The notes under the pieces are model-generated. The model searched no databases. It saw only the letters and a program-made list of their open reading frames with translations, and was not told where the DNA came from. Of a stretch of DNA of 64,000 nucleotides, positions 20,695-29,570 are shown in pieces. Each line of letters begins with the position of its first letter. Position 1 is the stretch's first letter. The DNA comes from Pseudomonas oryzicola (GTDB lineage Bacteria > Pseudomonadota > Gammaproteobacteria > Pseudomonadales > Pseudomonadaceae). Position numbers and translations under genes: made by a program. Location of the stretch: positions 273,001-337,000 of the forward strand of contig NZ_JABWRZ020000001.1 in assembly GCF_014269185.2 (NCBI RefSeq). The letters are read 5' to 3'.

Positions 20695-22188
20695 ATGACC
20701 ACCCTGACTCGTGCGGACTGGGAACAACGTGCCCAGCAACTGAAGATTGAAGGCCGTGCCTTCATCAACGGCGAATACACCGATGCCGCATCCGGTGAAA
20801 CCTTCGAGTGCCTGAGCCCGGTCGACGGACGCTTCCTGGCCAAGGTTGCCAGCTGCGACCTGGCCGATGCCAACCGTGCTGTGGAAAACGCCCGTGCCAC
20901 CTTCAACTCTGGCGTGTGGTCGCAACTGGCTCCGGCCAAGCGCAAGGCCAAGCTGATCCGCTTCGCCGACCTGCTGCGCAAGAACGTCGAAGAGCTGGCG
21001 CTGCTGGAAACCCTGGACATGGGCAAGCCGATTGGTGACTCGTCCAGCATCGACATTCCGGGCGCTGCCAATGCCATCCACTGGACTGCCGAAGCCATCG
21101 ACAAGGTCTACGACGAAGTCGCCCCGACCCCGCATGACCAGCTTGGCCTGGTCACCCGCGAACCAGTGGGTGTCGTCGGCGCCATCGTACCGTGGAACTT
21201 CCCGCTACTGATGGCCTGCTGGAAGCTTGGCCCGGCCCTGGCCACCGGTAACTCGGTGGTGCTCAAACCATCCGAAAAATCGCCGCTGACTGCCATTCGC
21301 ATTGCCCAGCTGGCCATAGAAGCCGGTATCCCGGCAGGCGTTCTGAACGTGCTGCCAGGTTATGGCCACACCGTGGGCAAGGCCCTGGCCCTGCATATGG
21401 ATGTCGATACCCTGGTGTTCACCGGCTCGACCAAGATTGCCAAGCAGCTGATGGTCTATGCCGGCGAATCGAACATGAAGCGCATCTGGCTGGAAGCTGG
21501 TGGCAAGAGCCCGAACATTGTCTTCGCTGACGCCCCGGACCTGCAGGCAGCTGCCGAGGCCGCAGCCAGCGCCATCGCCTTCAACCAGGGTGAGGTGTGC
21601 ACCGCCGGTTCGCGCCTGCTGGTCGAGCGCTCGATCAAGGACAAGTTCCTGCCTATGGTGGTCGAGGCCCTGAAAGGCTGGAAGCCAGGTAACCCGTTGG
21701 ACCCACAGACTACCGTCGGTGCCCTGGTCGATACCCAGCAGATGAACACCGTGCTGTCGTATATCGAGGCCGGCCACAAGGATGGCGCCAAGCTGCTGGC
21801 TGGCGGCAAGCGCACCTTGGAAGAGACCGGCGGCACCTATGTAGAGCCGACCATCTTCGACGGCGTGACCAACGCCATGAAGATTGCCCAGGAAGAGATC
21901 TTCGGCCCGGTACTGTCGGTAATCGCCTTCGATACCGCCGAAGAGGCTGTGGCCATCGCCAACGACACGCCGTATGGCCTGGCGGCTGGTATCTGGACTT
22001 CGGATATTTCCAAGGCGCACAAGACGGCCCGTGCCGTCCGCGCTGGCAGTGTCTGGGTCAACCAGTACGATGGCGGCGACATGACTGCGCCGTTCGGTGG
22101 CTTCAAGCAGTCGGGTAATGGCCGCGACAAGTCGCTGCACGCGCTGGAGAAGTACACCGAGCTGAAGGCGACCTGGATCAAGCTGTGA
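20695..22188 (+). CDS. kauB: NAD(P)-dependent aldehyde dehydrogenase, KauB/PuuC-like
   Basis: The 497-residue product starts MTTLTRADWEQRAQQ. It has the complete aldehyde dehydrogenase set: PWNFPLLMACWKLGPALATG, the catalytic Glu in LEAGGKSPNIVF (about 268), catalytic Cys in FNQGEVCTAGSR (about 302) and EEIFGPVLSV. KauB and PuuC oxidise aminoaldehydes from polyamine and ketoarginine breakdown (gamma-glutamyl-aminobutyraldehyde, 4-aminobutyraldehyde, guanidinobutyraldehyde). The gene position between rpmG and the dad genes matches kauB of P. aeruginosa (from memory). An AGAGGAGGAG-rich site precedes the ATG. Confidence 0.88.
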   Translation: MTTLTRADWEQRAQQLKIEGRAFINGEYTDAASGETFECLSPVDGRFLAKVASCDLADANRAVENARATFNSGVWSQLAPAKRKAKLIRFADLLRKNVEELALLETLDMGKPIGDSSSIDIPGAANAIHWTAEAIDKVYDEVAPTPHDQLGLVTREPVGVVGAIVPWNFPLLMACWKLGPALATGNSVVLKPSEKSPLTAIRIAQLAIEAGIPAGVLNVLPGYGHTVGKALALHMDVDTLVFTGSTKIAKQLMVYAGESNMKRIWLEAGGKSPNIVFADAPDLQAAAEAAASAIAFNQGEVCTAGSRLLVERSIKDKFLPMVVEALKGWKPGNPLDPQTTVGALVDTQQMNTVLSYIEAGHKDGAKLLAGGKRTLEETGGTYVEPTIFDGVTNAMKIAQEEIFGPVLSVIAFDTAEEAVAIANDTPYGLAAGIWTSDISKAHKTARAVRAGSVWVNQYDGGDMTAPFGGFKQSGNGRDKSLHALEKYTELKATWIKL

Positions 22189-22195
22189 TCCCGGT

Positions 22196-22212
22196 GGGCC
22201 GCTTTGCGGCCC
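22196..22212 (+). terminator. hairpin after the aldehyde dehydrogenase gene
   Basis: GGGCCGCTTTGCGGCCC makes a 7-bp stem with a 3-base loop just after the stop codon. There is no T tract. Confidence 0.55.
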
Positions 22213-22216
22213 AGTC

Positions 22217-22297
22217 GTCGGCAAGCCAGCTCCCGCAGGTACACTGCACAAGCCTTGAGGACTTCGCGGTGTGAGTGGGAGCTGGCCTGCCGGCGAT
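22217..22297. repeat. inverted REP pair, second REP variant
   Basis: TCGGCAAGCCAGCTCCCGCAG and, about 40 bases on, the inverted partner GTGGGAGCTGGCCTGCCGGC. This variant (CGGCAAGCCAGCTCC core) differs from the CGCGGGTAAACCCGC type elsewhere in the window. It separates the aldehyde dehydrogenase and MFS genes. Confidence 0.75.
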
Positions 22298-22389
22298 GGG
22301 CTGCACAGCAGCCCCAACAGTAGCCGGGTTGGCTCACGCTGCCCGGCTTCGTCGTTTCTGCTGTTCGAGTTTCTGCCTGGGAGGCTGCA

Positions 22390-23529
22390 ATGCGTTGGGG
22401 TACCTATTTCGCCGTGCTGGCATCGGTGCTTAGTGTCGGGCTGGCACTCGGCGTGAGCATGCCGCTGGTATCCTTGCGCCTGGAGGCCTGGGGCTACGGC
22501 AGTTTCGCCATCGGCGTGATGGCCGCGATGCCGGCGCTGGGCGTGCTGGTCGGTGCCAGCCTGGCCAGCCGCCTGGCCGGCTGGGTTGGCGTCCCTTCAG
22601 CCATGCGCCTGTGCCTGTGGGGCGGAGCGTTGTCGATCGGCCTGGTCGCCTTGCTACCCAGCTATCCGCTATGGCTGCTGCTGCGCCTGCTGATCGGCAT
22701 GTCCCTGACCGTGGTGTTCATACTAGGCGAGAGCTGGATCAACCAGCTGGTGGTCGAGCAGTGGCGTGGCCGCCTGGTGGCGCTGTATGGCAGCAGCTAT
22801 GCCCTCAGCCAGCTGGCCGGGCCGTTGGTGCTGGGCTTTCTCGGCTCCGATGATGACTTTGGCTTCTGGGCCGCTACCGGCCTGCTGCTGGTGGCGCCGT
22901 TGATACTCCTGGGCCGTGGCGGTGCGCCGAGCACAGAAGCCTGCAGCGTCACCTTCGGCGACCTGTTCGCGTTCTGCCGGCGTTTGCCGGTGATCGCCTG
23001 GGCCATTGCCCTGTTCGCCTCGTTCGAAGCCATGATTCTGACATTGCTCCCGGTGTACTGCCTGCAGCAAGGCTTCAGTACCGAAACTGCCCTGTTCATG
23101 GTCAGCACCGTGGTGGTAGGTGATGCAGTGTTGCAGCTGCCCATTGGCGCGTTGGCTGACCGTATGTCGCGCCGTGCCCTGTTCACCGGTTGCGCGGTGA
23201 CCTTGCTGGTGTCCAGCCTGATCATTCCGCTATTGCTGCACACGCCGCTGATCTGGCCGTTGTGGGTGTTGTTCGGGGCCAGTGCGGGGGGCTTGTTCAC
23301 TTTGTCGCTGGTATTGATCGGTGAGCGCTACCGCGATGATGCACTGGTGCGCGCCAACGCTCATGTGGCACAGCTGTGGGGTATAGGCTGCCTGCTCGGG
23401 CCATTGCTGGCCGGGGCGGGGAGCCAGTGGATCAGCGGGCATGCGCTGCCATTGCTGATGGCGCTGGGAGCTGCGGGGTTGGTTATGTTGACCCGGCGGC
23501 GTGGGGCTTTCGAGCCTGCATCTGTCTGA
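22390..23529 (+). CDS. MFS transporter, YcaD-like
   Basis: The 379-residue inner-membrane protein has about 12 membrane segments. It starts MRWGTYFAVLASVLSVGLAL and has the DRMSRR loop between the halves (about residues 257-262) typical of MFS proteins. GGGAGG lies 5 bases upstream of the ATG. The closest family I recognise is the YcaD-type group, whose substrates are unknown. It stands alone between REP elements, so the context gives little hint. Confidence 0.85.
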   Translation: MRWGTYFAVLASVLSVGLALGVSMPLVSLRLEAWGYGSFAIGVMAAMPALGVLVGASLASRLAGWVGVPSAMRLCLWGGALSIGLVALLPSYPLWLLLRLLIGMSLTVVFILGESWINQLVVEQWRGRLVALYGSSYALSQLAGPLVLGFLGSDDDFGFWAATGLLLVAPLILLGRGGAPSTEACSVTFGDLFAFCRRLPVIAWAIALFASFEAMILTLLPVYCLQQGFSTETALFMVSTVVVGDAVLQLPIGALADRMSRRALFTGCAVTLLVSSLIIPLLLHTPLIWPLWVLFGASAGGLFTLSLVLIGERYRDDALVRANAHVAQLWGIGCLLGPLLAGAGSQWISGHALPLLMALGAAGLVMLTRRRGAFEPASV

Positions 23530-23543
23530 AGCACCTGCGGCCC

Positions 23544-23568
23544 ATCGCCGGCAAGCCAGCTCCTGCAG
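23544..23568. repeat. single REP, second variant
   Basis: ATCGCCGGCAAGCCAGCTCC is followed by TGCAG, one half of the variant seen at 22217. It lies between the convergent MFS and phospholipase-D genes. Confidence 0.65.
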
Positions 23569-23623
23569 CTCTCCGTAGATCTTGAATGCTGTACAGCCCC
23601 TTGCCGGCTGATGAGGCCATCAG

Positions 23624-25177
23624 CTACAACATCTTCTCCAAGCCCACCGCCTTGCTGATCCAGGCATTGAACCGCCGCCATATCCCGCCCGGCTCGGAGG
23701 TCAGCATGTGTCGCCGGCCATTGTCCTCGGTGGCCCACACCAGTTTGCCGCCCACCAGCTTCACCTGATAGCTCAGCGCAGGCGCCATACCCTGCTGGGC
23801 CAGCTCGCGGGTGTACTCGGCCAGTTCCGGGCTGTCGACCAACACTCCAACCTCGGTGTTCCACAATACTGAACGTGGGTCGAAGTTGAACGAGCCGATG
23901 AAGGTTTTGCGTCGGTCGAACACGATCGCCTTGGTATGCAGGCTTGAATCCGAGCTGCCGTGGTAACTCAAACGCCCGGCGCTGGGGTCACCGGGTTGGC
24001 GGCGCAGCTCGTAAAGCTGCACACCATGCTCTAGCAAGGCCCGGCGATAGGGGGCATAGCCGCCGTGCACCGCCGGCACGTCGGTGGCCTCCAGCGAGTT
24101 GGTCAGCAGCTTCACCGAAGTGCCGGCGTCGGCACGGCTGGTCAGGTACAGCAGGCCCGGCTCGCGCGGCACGAAATACGCCGACATCAGGATAAGTTCG
24201 CGATGCACACTGGCCAGGTCCGGCGCGAGTTGTTGGCTCAGCAGCAGTTGCGGGTCTGGTTCGTCGTCAGCCAGCACCTTGCTCGGTGCATCCCACAACG
24301 CTTGGGCGTGGGCCCAGATCAGTTCGTTGCGCCACACATCCAGGCGCGGTTGTGACTGGTAGGCCATCAAGCGGTCATACAGGGCTTTGCGTTGGGTCCT
24401 GGCTTCGGCCAGCGACACTTCCAGGCGGTGGCGGCTGGCGCTCAGGTCGCTGGCATCCGGGTCGTGCCAGAGAAAGTCGGTAATCGGCCGGCTGAGAGCG
24501 CTGTTCCAGTACTGGTCGAAACTGTGCCCCAACTGTTCGGCAATCGGGCCTACCCCCAGCAGGTCGATGTCGGTGAAATTGAGGTTGGGTTCGGCATCGA
24601 AATATTCGTCGCCCAGGTTACGCCCACCGACGATGGCCATGCTGTTATCCACCAGGAACAGCTTGTTATGCATGCGCCGGTGCTGACGCGACAGGTTGAA
24701 CAGGCGGCCCATGGCGCGCGTCACGCCGGTGCTGCGGCCCAGGTGCAATGGGTTGAACACGCGGATGTGAATGTTCGGGTGGGCATCGAGGGTGCCCATG
24801 ATGACGTCCAGGCCATCGCTGGTGGTGTCGTCGAGCAGGATGCGTATGCGTACGCCACGGTCGGCAGCACGCAGCAGCTCATGCACCAGGGCGCGGGTGC
24901 TGAGGCCGTCGTGGACGATGTAGTACTGCAAGTCGATGCTCGTCTGGGCGTTACGGATCAGTTCGGCGCGGGCGCGGAAAGCCTCGTTGCTGTTGGGCAA
25001 CAGGCGAAAGCCCGAGCGGCCGCTGTAGGCGGCGGCCTGGCGCAGCACCGAGCGGCCAAAGGCCGAGTCGTTGGCGGGTAGTGCCTGGCTGGTTTCTCGG
25101 GGCGTGCCGACGCTGGCACAGCCGGCAAGGCCGAACAGTAGCACCAGCAGCAGAGGCAAGGCTCGCTGGAGTCTCAA
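23624..25177 (-). CDS. phospholipase D-family lipoprotein, ClsC/YmdC-like cardiolipin synthase
   Basis: The 517-residue protein starts with a TTG codon (MRLQRALPLLLVLLFG) followed by the lipobox LAGC, so it should be a lipoprotein anchored by Cys20. Two phospholipase-D HKD motifs are present: HNKLFLVD with GGRNLGDEYFD (about 170-190) and HTKAIVFD with GSFNFDPRS (about 390-410). ClsC in E. coli makes cardiolipin from phosphatidylglycerol and phosphatidylethanolamine. No ymdB partner is adjacent. The TTG is supported by AGGA about 11 bases upstream and by the lipobox falling at the right distance. Confidence 0.88.
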   Translation of the reverse strand: MRLQRALPLLLVLLFGLAGCASVGTPRETSQALPANDSAFGRSVLRQAAAYSGRSGFRLLPNSNEAFRARAELIRNAQTSIDLQYYIVHDGLSTRALVHELLRAADRGVRIRILLDDTTSDGLDVIMGTLDAHPNIHIRVFNPLHLGRSTGVTRAMGRLFNLSRQHRRMHNKLFLVDNSMAIVGGRNLGDEYFDAEPNLNFTDIDLLGVGPIAEQLGHSFDQYWNSALSRPITDFLWHDPDASDLSASRHRLEVSLAEARTQRKALYDRLMAYQSQPRLDVWRNELIWAHAQALWDAPSKVLADDEPDPQLLLSQQLAPDLASVHRELILMSAYFVPREPGLLYLTSRADAGTSVKLLTNSLEATDVPAVHGGYAPYRRALLEHGVQLYELRRQPGDPSAGRLSYHGSSDSSLHTKAIVFDRRKTFIGSFNFDPRSVLWNTEVGVLVDSPELAEYTRELAQQGMAPALSYQVKLVGGKLVWATEDNGRRHMLTSEPGGIWRRFNAWISKAVGLEKML

Positions 25178-25237
25178 GGGTGGATCGTCCTGTGCAACGA
25201 AGGCTTGAAGGGTTGGACCGTAGCGGGCGGCGCAAAG

Positions 25238-26668
25238 TTACGCGCCAGCGTTTTCTTCATCCAGTAGACGAAGGGCGGTTTCACCGACCTTGCGCACTGC
25301 AGCTTCGATCTGCGGTGTCGGCCGTGCAGCGAAGTTCATGCGCAGGCAGTGGCGGAATTTGCCCGAGGCCGAAAAGATGCTGCCCACGGCAACTTGCACG
25401 CCCTGCTCCAGTAAAGCGCGGTTCAGCCGCAACGTATCGAAATGTTCGGGTAATTCCACCCACAGCATGAAGCCGCCCTGGGGCCGGCTGACCCGCGTGC
25501 CTGCCGGAAAGTAGCGGGTTACCCAGTCGCTCATCAGGTCGCGGCCGCGCTGGTATTGGCTGCGCATACGCCGCACATGGGGATGGTAGTGCCCGGCGGC
25601 GATGAAGTCGGCAATCGCCAGCTGAGGCTGGCTGGCGGTACTGCCGGTGCTGATGTACTTCATGTGCAGCACCCGCTCCAGGTAACGCCCGGGTGCTACC
25701 CAGCCTATCCGCAGGCCGGGGGCGAGCGTCTTGGAGAACGAGCTGCACAGCAGTACGCGGCCATCGTCGTCGAAGGACTTGAGGGTGCGCGGACGCGGGT
25801 AGGTATAGGCCAGATCACCGTACACATCGTCTTCCAGAATGGCCACGTCGTAGCGCTGGGCCAGGCTCAGCAGGGCCTTCTTGCGCGCCTCCGGCATGAT
25901 GTAGCCGAGCGGGTTGTTGCAGCTGGGGGTGATCTGGATGAGCTTGATCGGCCATTGCTCCAGGGCCAGCTCCAGGGCCTCCAGGCTGATGCCGGTGACC
26001 GGGTCGGTGGGGATTTCCAGGGCTTTCATGCCCAGGCCCTTGAGCGTCTGCATGGCGCCGTGAAAGCTCGGCGAGTCGACTGCGACGATGTCGCCGGGCT
26101 CGCACACCGCGCGGATGCTGCACGACAGCGCCTCATGGCAACCAGTGGTCACCACCAGGTCGGCCGGGCTCAGGCGGCAGCCAGAGTCGAGCGTCAGTCG
26201 GGCCACCTGTTCGCGCAGAGCCAGGTTGCCGTGAATATTGTCGTAGTACAGGCCAGGCATGTCCTGCCGGCGGCTCAGCTGGGAGAGGCTGCGCAGCAGT
26301 GGCTTGAGGGTGGGGCTTTCGATGTCGGGCATGCCGCGGCCGAGCTGGACCACATCCTGGCGTGGAGTGCTGCGTACCAGTTCCAGTACCTGTTCCCACT
26401 GCGAAATGTCCACAGGGCGCTGGGCCGGGCGGCTGACGGCGGGGAGGGCGGGCAGTTGGCGGAGGTGGCTGACGAAGTAGCCGGATTTGGGCCGGGGCGA
26501 AACCATGCCGTTGTCTTCCAGCATGCGATAGGCCTGTTGCACGGTGCTCAGGCTGACCCCGTGCTCTACGCTCAGGGCGCGCACCGACGGCAGGCGCTGG
26601 CCGGGGCGGTAGAGGCCCTGCTCGATACGGGCGCCGAGCAGCTCGGCGAGGTTCAGGTAAAGGGTCAC
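25238..26668 (-). CDS. MocR-family regulator (GntR helix-turn-helix fused to aminotransferase domain)
   Basis: The 476-residue protein has an N-terminal GntR winged helix (about 1-70; RLPSVRALSVEHGVSLSTVQ) and a fold-type I aminotransferase-like domain with the PLP lysine in CSSFSKTLAPGLRIGW (about residue 290). MocR regulators sense PLP-linked amines or amino acids. The start is GTG at 26668, preceded by AGGAG; an overlapping ATG (ATGCCGTGA) runs into a stop and is excluded. It is divergent from the DUF1127 gene, with direct repeats between them. No target is proven; the nearby polyamine genes are candidates. Confidence 0.9.
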   Translation of the reverse strand: MTLYLNLAELLGARIEQGLYRPGQRLPSVRALSVEHGVSLSTVQQAYRMLEDNGMVSPRPKSGYFVSHLRQLPALPAVSRPAQRPVDISQWEQVLELVRSTPRQDVVQLGRGMPDIESPTLKPLLRSLSQLSRRQDMPGLYYDNIHGNLALREQVARLTLDSGCRLSPADLVVTTGCHEALSCSIRAVCEPGDIVAVDSPSFHGAMQTLKGLGMKALEIPTDPVTGISLEALELALEQWPIKLIQITPSCNNPLGYIMPEARKKALLSLAQRYDVAILEDDVYGDLAYTYPRPRTLKSFDDDGRVLLCSSFSKTLAPGLRIGWVAPGRYLERVLHMKYISTGSTASQPQLAIADFIAAGHYHPHVRRMRSQYQRGRDLMSDWVTRYFPAGTRVSRPQGGFMLWVELPEHFDTLRLNRALLEQGVQVAVGSIFSASGKFRHCLRMNFAARPTPQIEAAVRKVGETALRLLDEENAGA

Positions 26669-26749
26669 GGCATACTCCTGCGCTACATTGGCATAGCGAC
26701 CGGTACAGTTGCGTTGAAAATACAGCATTCAGTCAGTTGGCGGTCAACT

Positions 26750-26788
26750 CTGTATGGGAATAATAAGACTGTATTGGATCTGTATTGC
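26750..26788. promoter_or_regulatory. three direct repeats, putative MocR operator
   Basis: CTGTATGGG (26750), CTGTATTGG (26769) and CTGTATTGC (26780) repeat in the same orientation, with start-to-start spacings of 19 and 11 bases. MocR proteins typically bind direct repeats. An A-rich AATAATAA (26759-26766), resembling a Hfq/Crc target motif, lies between the first two. Confidence 0.55.
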
Positions 26789-26845
26789 CGGTGCTTGCAG
26801 CGCGCATGCTTTCTCCACGCTATCAATCGAACGGAGAACGCAGCG

Positions 26846-27076
26846 ATGGGGGGCATGAGCGATGTGCGCTTGCAACTGTTGGCCAAGGAACTGGAAGCCG
26901 GACAGCAGGCCAAGGTGTTCAACGCGCCGCAAGGGTTGGGGCGTTGGGGGCTGATGCTGCATCGCTGGCATACCCGCAGGGCGTTGCTACAGCTGACCGA
27001 TAACGAGTTGCGCGATATCGGGTTGAGCTGGGAACAGGCGCGTACAGAAGGGCGCAAACCCTTCTGGAAAGACTGA
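26846..27076 (+). CDS. DUF1127 small basic protein
   Basis: The 76-residue protein (MGGMSDVRLQLLAKELEAGQ) ends with the DUF1127/YjiS motif: RRALLQLTDNELRDIGLSWE, then QARTEGRKPFWKD. Short DUF1127 proteins act in RNA maturation, phosphate and carbon metabolism in Agrobacterium; here the domain is C-terminal after a helical N-terminus. The ATG at 26846 follows GGAG at a spacing of 9 bases; a second ATG at 26855 is in frame. It shares its upstream region with the MocR gene and may be controlled by it. Confidence 0.85.
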   Translation: MGGMSDVRLQLLAKELEAGQQAKVFNAPQGLGRWGLMLHRWHTRRALLQLTDNELRDIGLSWEQARTEGRKPFWKD

Positions 27077-27108
27077 CCGGCAGAGGCTGCGCGGCCGCGC
27101 CTGCACTT

Positions 27109-28401
27109 TCAGACCAGCTCTTTGAGGCGATGCCACAGCATCCCCAACGCCAGCAGCGGCGAGCGCAGGTGCTGGCCGCCAGGGAAGGTGATGTGCGGCA
27201 CCTTGGCGAACAGGTCGAAACGCCCGCTCTCCTGGCCGCTGATCGCCTCGCCCAGCAGGCGTGCGGCCAGGTGGGTGGCGTTAAGCCCATGGCCGGAATA
27301 GGCCTGGGCGTAATACACATTCGGCTGGTTGGCCAGGCGGCCGACCTGTGGCAGGCGGTTGGCGCCGATGCCGATCATGCCACCCCACTGATAGTCGATG
27401 CGGACATCGGTCAGTTGCGGGAATACTTTTAGCATCTTCGGCCGCATATAGGCGGCGATGTCCTTCGGATCACGACCTGAATAATGGCAGGCGCCACCGA
27501 ACAGCAGGCGTCGGTCTGCAGACAGGCGATAGTAGTCCAGTGCTACACGCTGGTCGCACACGGCCATGTTCTGCGGCAGCAGCATCCGGGCACGCTCTTC
27601 GCCCAGCGGTTCGGTGGCGATGATGTAGCTGCCAGCCGGCAGCACCTTGCCGCCCAGTTCGCGGTTGAGGTTGTTGTGGTAGGCATTGCAGCACAGGACC
27701 AAGGTCTTGGCCCGCACCCGGCCCTGCGCGGTGTGTACCTGCACTTCAGAGCCATAGTCGATGCGGGTGACCTCGGACTGCTCGAACAGCTTCACGCCCA
27801 GGCGGCTGGCCACGGCCGCTTCCCCCAGGGCCAGGTTGAGCGGGTGCAGGTGCCCCGAGCCCATGTCGACCAGCCCGCCCACATAGCAGTCGGCGCCGAC
27901 CACGCTGTGGATATCGTCCTTGCCGACCAGGCGCAGTTCAGGGCCGTAGCCCAGGCTGCGCAGTTCTTCGGCGTCTTCGGCGAAGCCCAGCAGCTCGGCA
28001 GGTTTGTTGGCCAGATCGCAGTAGCCCCAGGTCAGGTCGCAGGCGATGGCATGCTTTTCGACTCGTTCACGGACGATTTGCACGGCCTCCAGGCCCATCA
28101 GCTTCATGCTGCGTACGCCTTCCTCGCCGATCACCGGGACGAACTGCTCCAGGCCATGACCGACACCACGGATCAACTGCCCGCCATTGCGCCCACTGGC
28201 GCCCCAGCCGAGCTTGCGGGCTTCCAGCAGAATGACCGAGAAGCCGCGCTCGGCCAGCTCGATGGCGGTGTTCAGGCCCGAATAACCCCCACCGACGATG
28301 CACACATCGGCGCTGTGTTCGCCTTGCAGAAAGGAATGGTCGGGGTGTGGCGCGCTGCTGGCGGCGTAGTAGGAGGCGGCATGCTGCGCGCTGTGGATCA
28401 T
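27109..28401 (-). CDS. FAD-dependent gamma-glutamylpolyamine oxidoreductase, PuuB/PauB-like
   Basis: The 430-residue protein starts MIHSAQHAASYYAASSAPHP. The FAD-binding Rossmann motif is at residues about 33-45 (VCIVGGGYSGLNTAIEL), followed by GWGASGRNGGQ, a DAO-family signature, and GGMIGIGANRLPQVG near the C-terminus. PuuB and PauB oxidise gamma-glutamyl-putrescine and related gamma-glutamylamines to aldehydes, the step between the ligase (4070) and the aldehyde dehydrogenase (20695). P. aeruginosa has pauB4 in this neighbourhood (from memory). The longer in-frame start at 28467 has no family support. Confidence 0.87.
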   Translation of the reverse strand: MIHSAQHAASYYAASSAPHPDHSFLQGEHSADVCIVGGGYSGLNTAIELAERGFSVILLEARKLGWGASGRNGGQLIRGVGHGLEQFVPVIGEEGVRSMKLMGLEAVQIVRERVEKHAIACDLTWGYCDLANKPAELLGFAEDAEELRSLGYGPELRLVGKDDIHSVVGADCYVGGLVDMGSGHLHPLNLALGEAAVASRLGVKLFEQSEVTRIDYGSEVQVHTAQGRVRAKTLVLCCNAYHNNLNRELGGKVLPAGSYIIATEPLGEERARMLLPQNMAVCDQRVALDYYRLSADRRLLFGGACHYSGRDPKDIAAYMRPKMLKVFPQLTDVRIDYQWGGMIGIGANRLPQVGRLANQPNVYYAQAYSGHGLNATHLAARLLGEAISGQESGRFDLFAKVPHITFPGGQHLRSPLLALGMLWHRLKELV

Positions 28402-28504
28402 TGGGCAGGTCCTGAGGCTGGTGAGCGAGGGGAGGAGGATAAGCCGGGGTAGGGTGGTGGGCAACATGGCAAGGGCTGCGCCACTCCTGCTGCAACCACA
28501 ATCC

Positions 28505-28528
28505 TGTGGGAGCGGGTTTACCCGCGAA
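28505..28528. repeat. single REP element
   Basis: TGTGGGAGCGGGTTTACCC then GCGAA: one REP copy just upstream of the YkgJ-like gene. Confidence 0.8.
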
Positions 28529-28569
28529 TGAGCCTATAATCCACCGAAATTATTTGCTCTGTACCCGCC

Positions 28570-28923
28570 ATGTCCTGCAACCGCCACAAGATCCACTTTC
28601 TACGCGAACTCATCCCCTCATTCGAGTGCGAACCCGGCTGCCACGACTGCTGCGGCCCGGTCACGACGTCGGCAGAAGAAATGGCCCGGCTGCCGCGCAA
28701 GTCGCAGGCCGAGCAGGTCGCTGCCCTGGAGCGCCTGGACTGTGTACACCTGGGCCCCAACGGTTGCACCGTGTATGAAGAGCGGCCGATGATCTGCCGG
28801 CTGTTCGGCACCACCCCGCGCCTGGCCTGCCCGCGTGGCCGTGGCCCGGAGCAGATGATCGACCCAGCCGCCGAGCAACTGGTCCACCAGTTCATCGCCA
28901 CCACCCGCCAGGTGCTGGTCTAG
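28570..28923 (+). CDS. YkgJ-family cysteine cluster protein
   Basis: The 117-residue protein has the YkgJ cysteine pattern: CEPGCHDCCGP near residues 20-30, then DCVHLGPNGCTVYEERPMIC (about 57-76) and RLACPRG. The clustered cysteines are predicted to bind zinc or iron; the function is unknown, although the related FliB proteins methylate flagellin. No obvious ribosome-binding site is visible. It is convergent with the Lrp-type regulator, with only 2 bases between stop codons. Confidence 0.87.
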   Translation: MSCNRHKIHFLRELIPSFECEPGCHDCCGPVTTSAEEMARLPRKSQAEQVAALERLDCVHLGPNGCTVYEERPMICRLFGTTPRLACPRGRGPEQMIDPAAEQLVHQFIATTRQVLV

Positions 28924-28925
28924 CC

Positions 28926-29414
28926 TCAGTCCGGAATCGGCAGGCAGAGGCTCTCTTTTACCTCTTCCATCACGATATAGCTCTTCGATTCGCGCACGTG
29001 CGGCAGCTTCAGCAGGATGTCGCCAAGCAGCTTGCGGTACGAGGCCATTTCCGAAATGCGCGCCTTCACCAGGTAGTCGAAGTCGCCGGACACCAAGTGG
29101 CACTCCAGCACGTGTGGCAGTTTCAACACCGCACGGCGGAACTCCTCGAAGGTATCCCCCGATTTGTAGTCCAGGCTGATTTCCACGAACACCAGCAGGC
29201 TGCCCTTGAGGTGCTGCGGGTTCAGGCGGGCGTTGTAGCCCATGATGATGCCCTCGCGCTCAAGGCGGCGAACCCGCTCGGTGCAAGGGGTGGTGGACAA
29301 CCCGACTTTCTCGCCCAGTTCGGTGAAGGAAATACGCCCGTCGTTCTGCAGGATACGCAGGATGTTGCGGTCGATCTTGTCCAGCTCACGCTTGCTTTGG
29401 TGCTGGGTTCGCAT
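28926..29414 (-). CDS. dadR: Lrp/AsnC-family regulator of the dad genes
   Basis: The 162-residue protein starts MRTQHQSKRELDKIDRNILR. It has an N-terminal helix-turn-helix (RISFTELGEKVGLSTTPCTE) and a C-terminal RAM ligand domain with GDFDYLVKARI. In P. aeruginosa and P. putida the Lrp-type protein beside dadA activates dadAX in response to L-alanine. It is divergent from dadA here, with 156 bases between the starts, which fits. The AT-rich stretch TTTTATATAGTGAATT near 29472 is a likely part of its binding region. Confidence 0.9.
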   Translation of the reverse strand: MRTQHQSKRELDKIDRNILRILQNDGRISFTELGEKVGLSTTPCTERVRRLEREGIIMGYNARLNPQHLKGSLLVFVEISLDYKSGDTFEEFRRAVLKLPHVLECHLVSGDFDYLVKARISEMASYRKLLGDILLKLPHVRESKSYIVMEEVKESLCLPIPD

Positions 29415-29570
29415 AGGGGATGCCCCTCCGTGAAAGGCGATATTGCCGAGAATTCTCGCCAATAATAGGCTTTTATATAGTGAATTGCACTGCCTTCAAA
29501 TTCCTATACTGCGCGCATTCATGCCATCTCAACAAAAGACTGCGGTGCGCCGCGTGCGAGGAATAAAACG

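Noticed and set aside
26663..26665. ATG overlapping the MocR start as an alternative start codon
   Set aside because: It is out of frame with the gene and reads ATGCCGTGA, ending after two codons. The GTG with AGGAG is the start.
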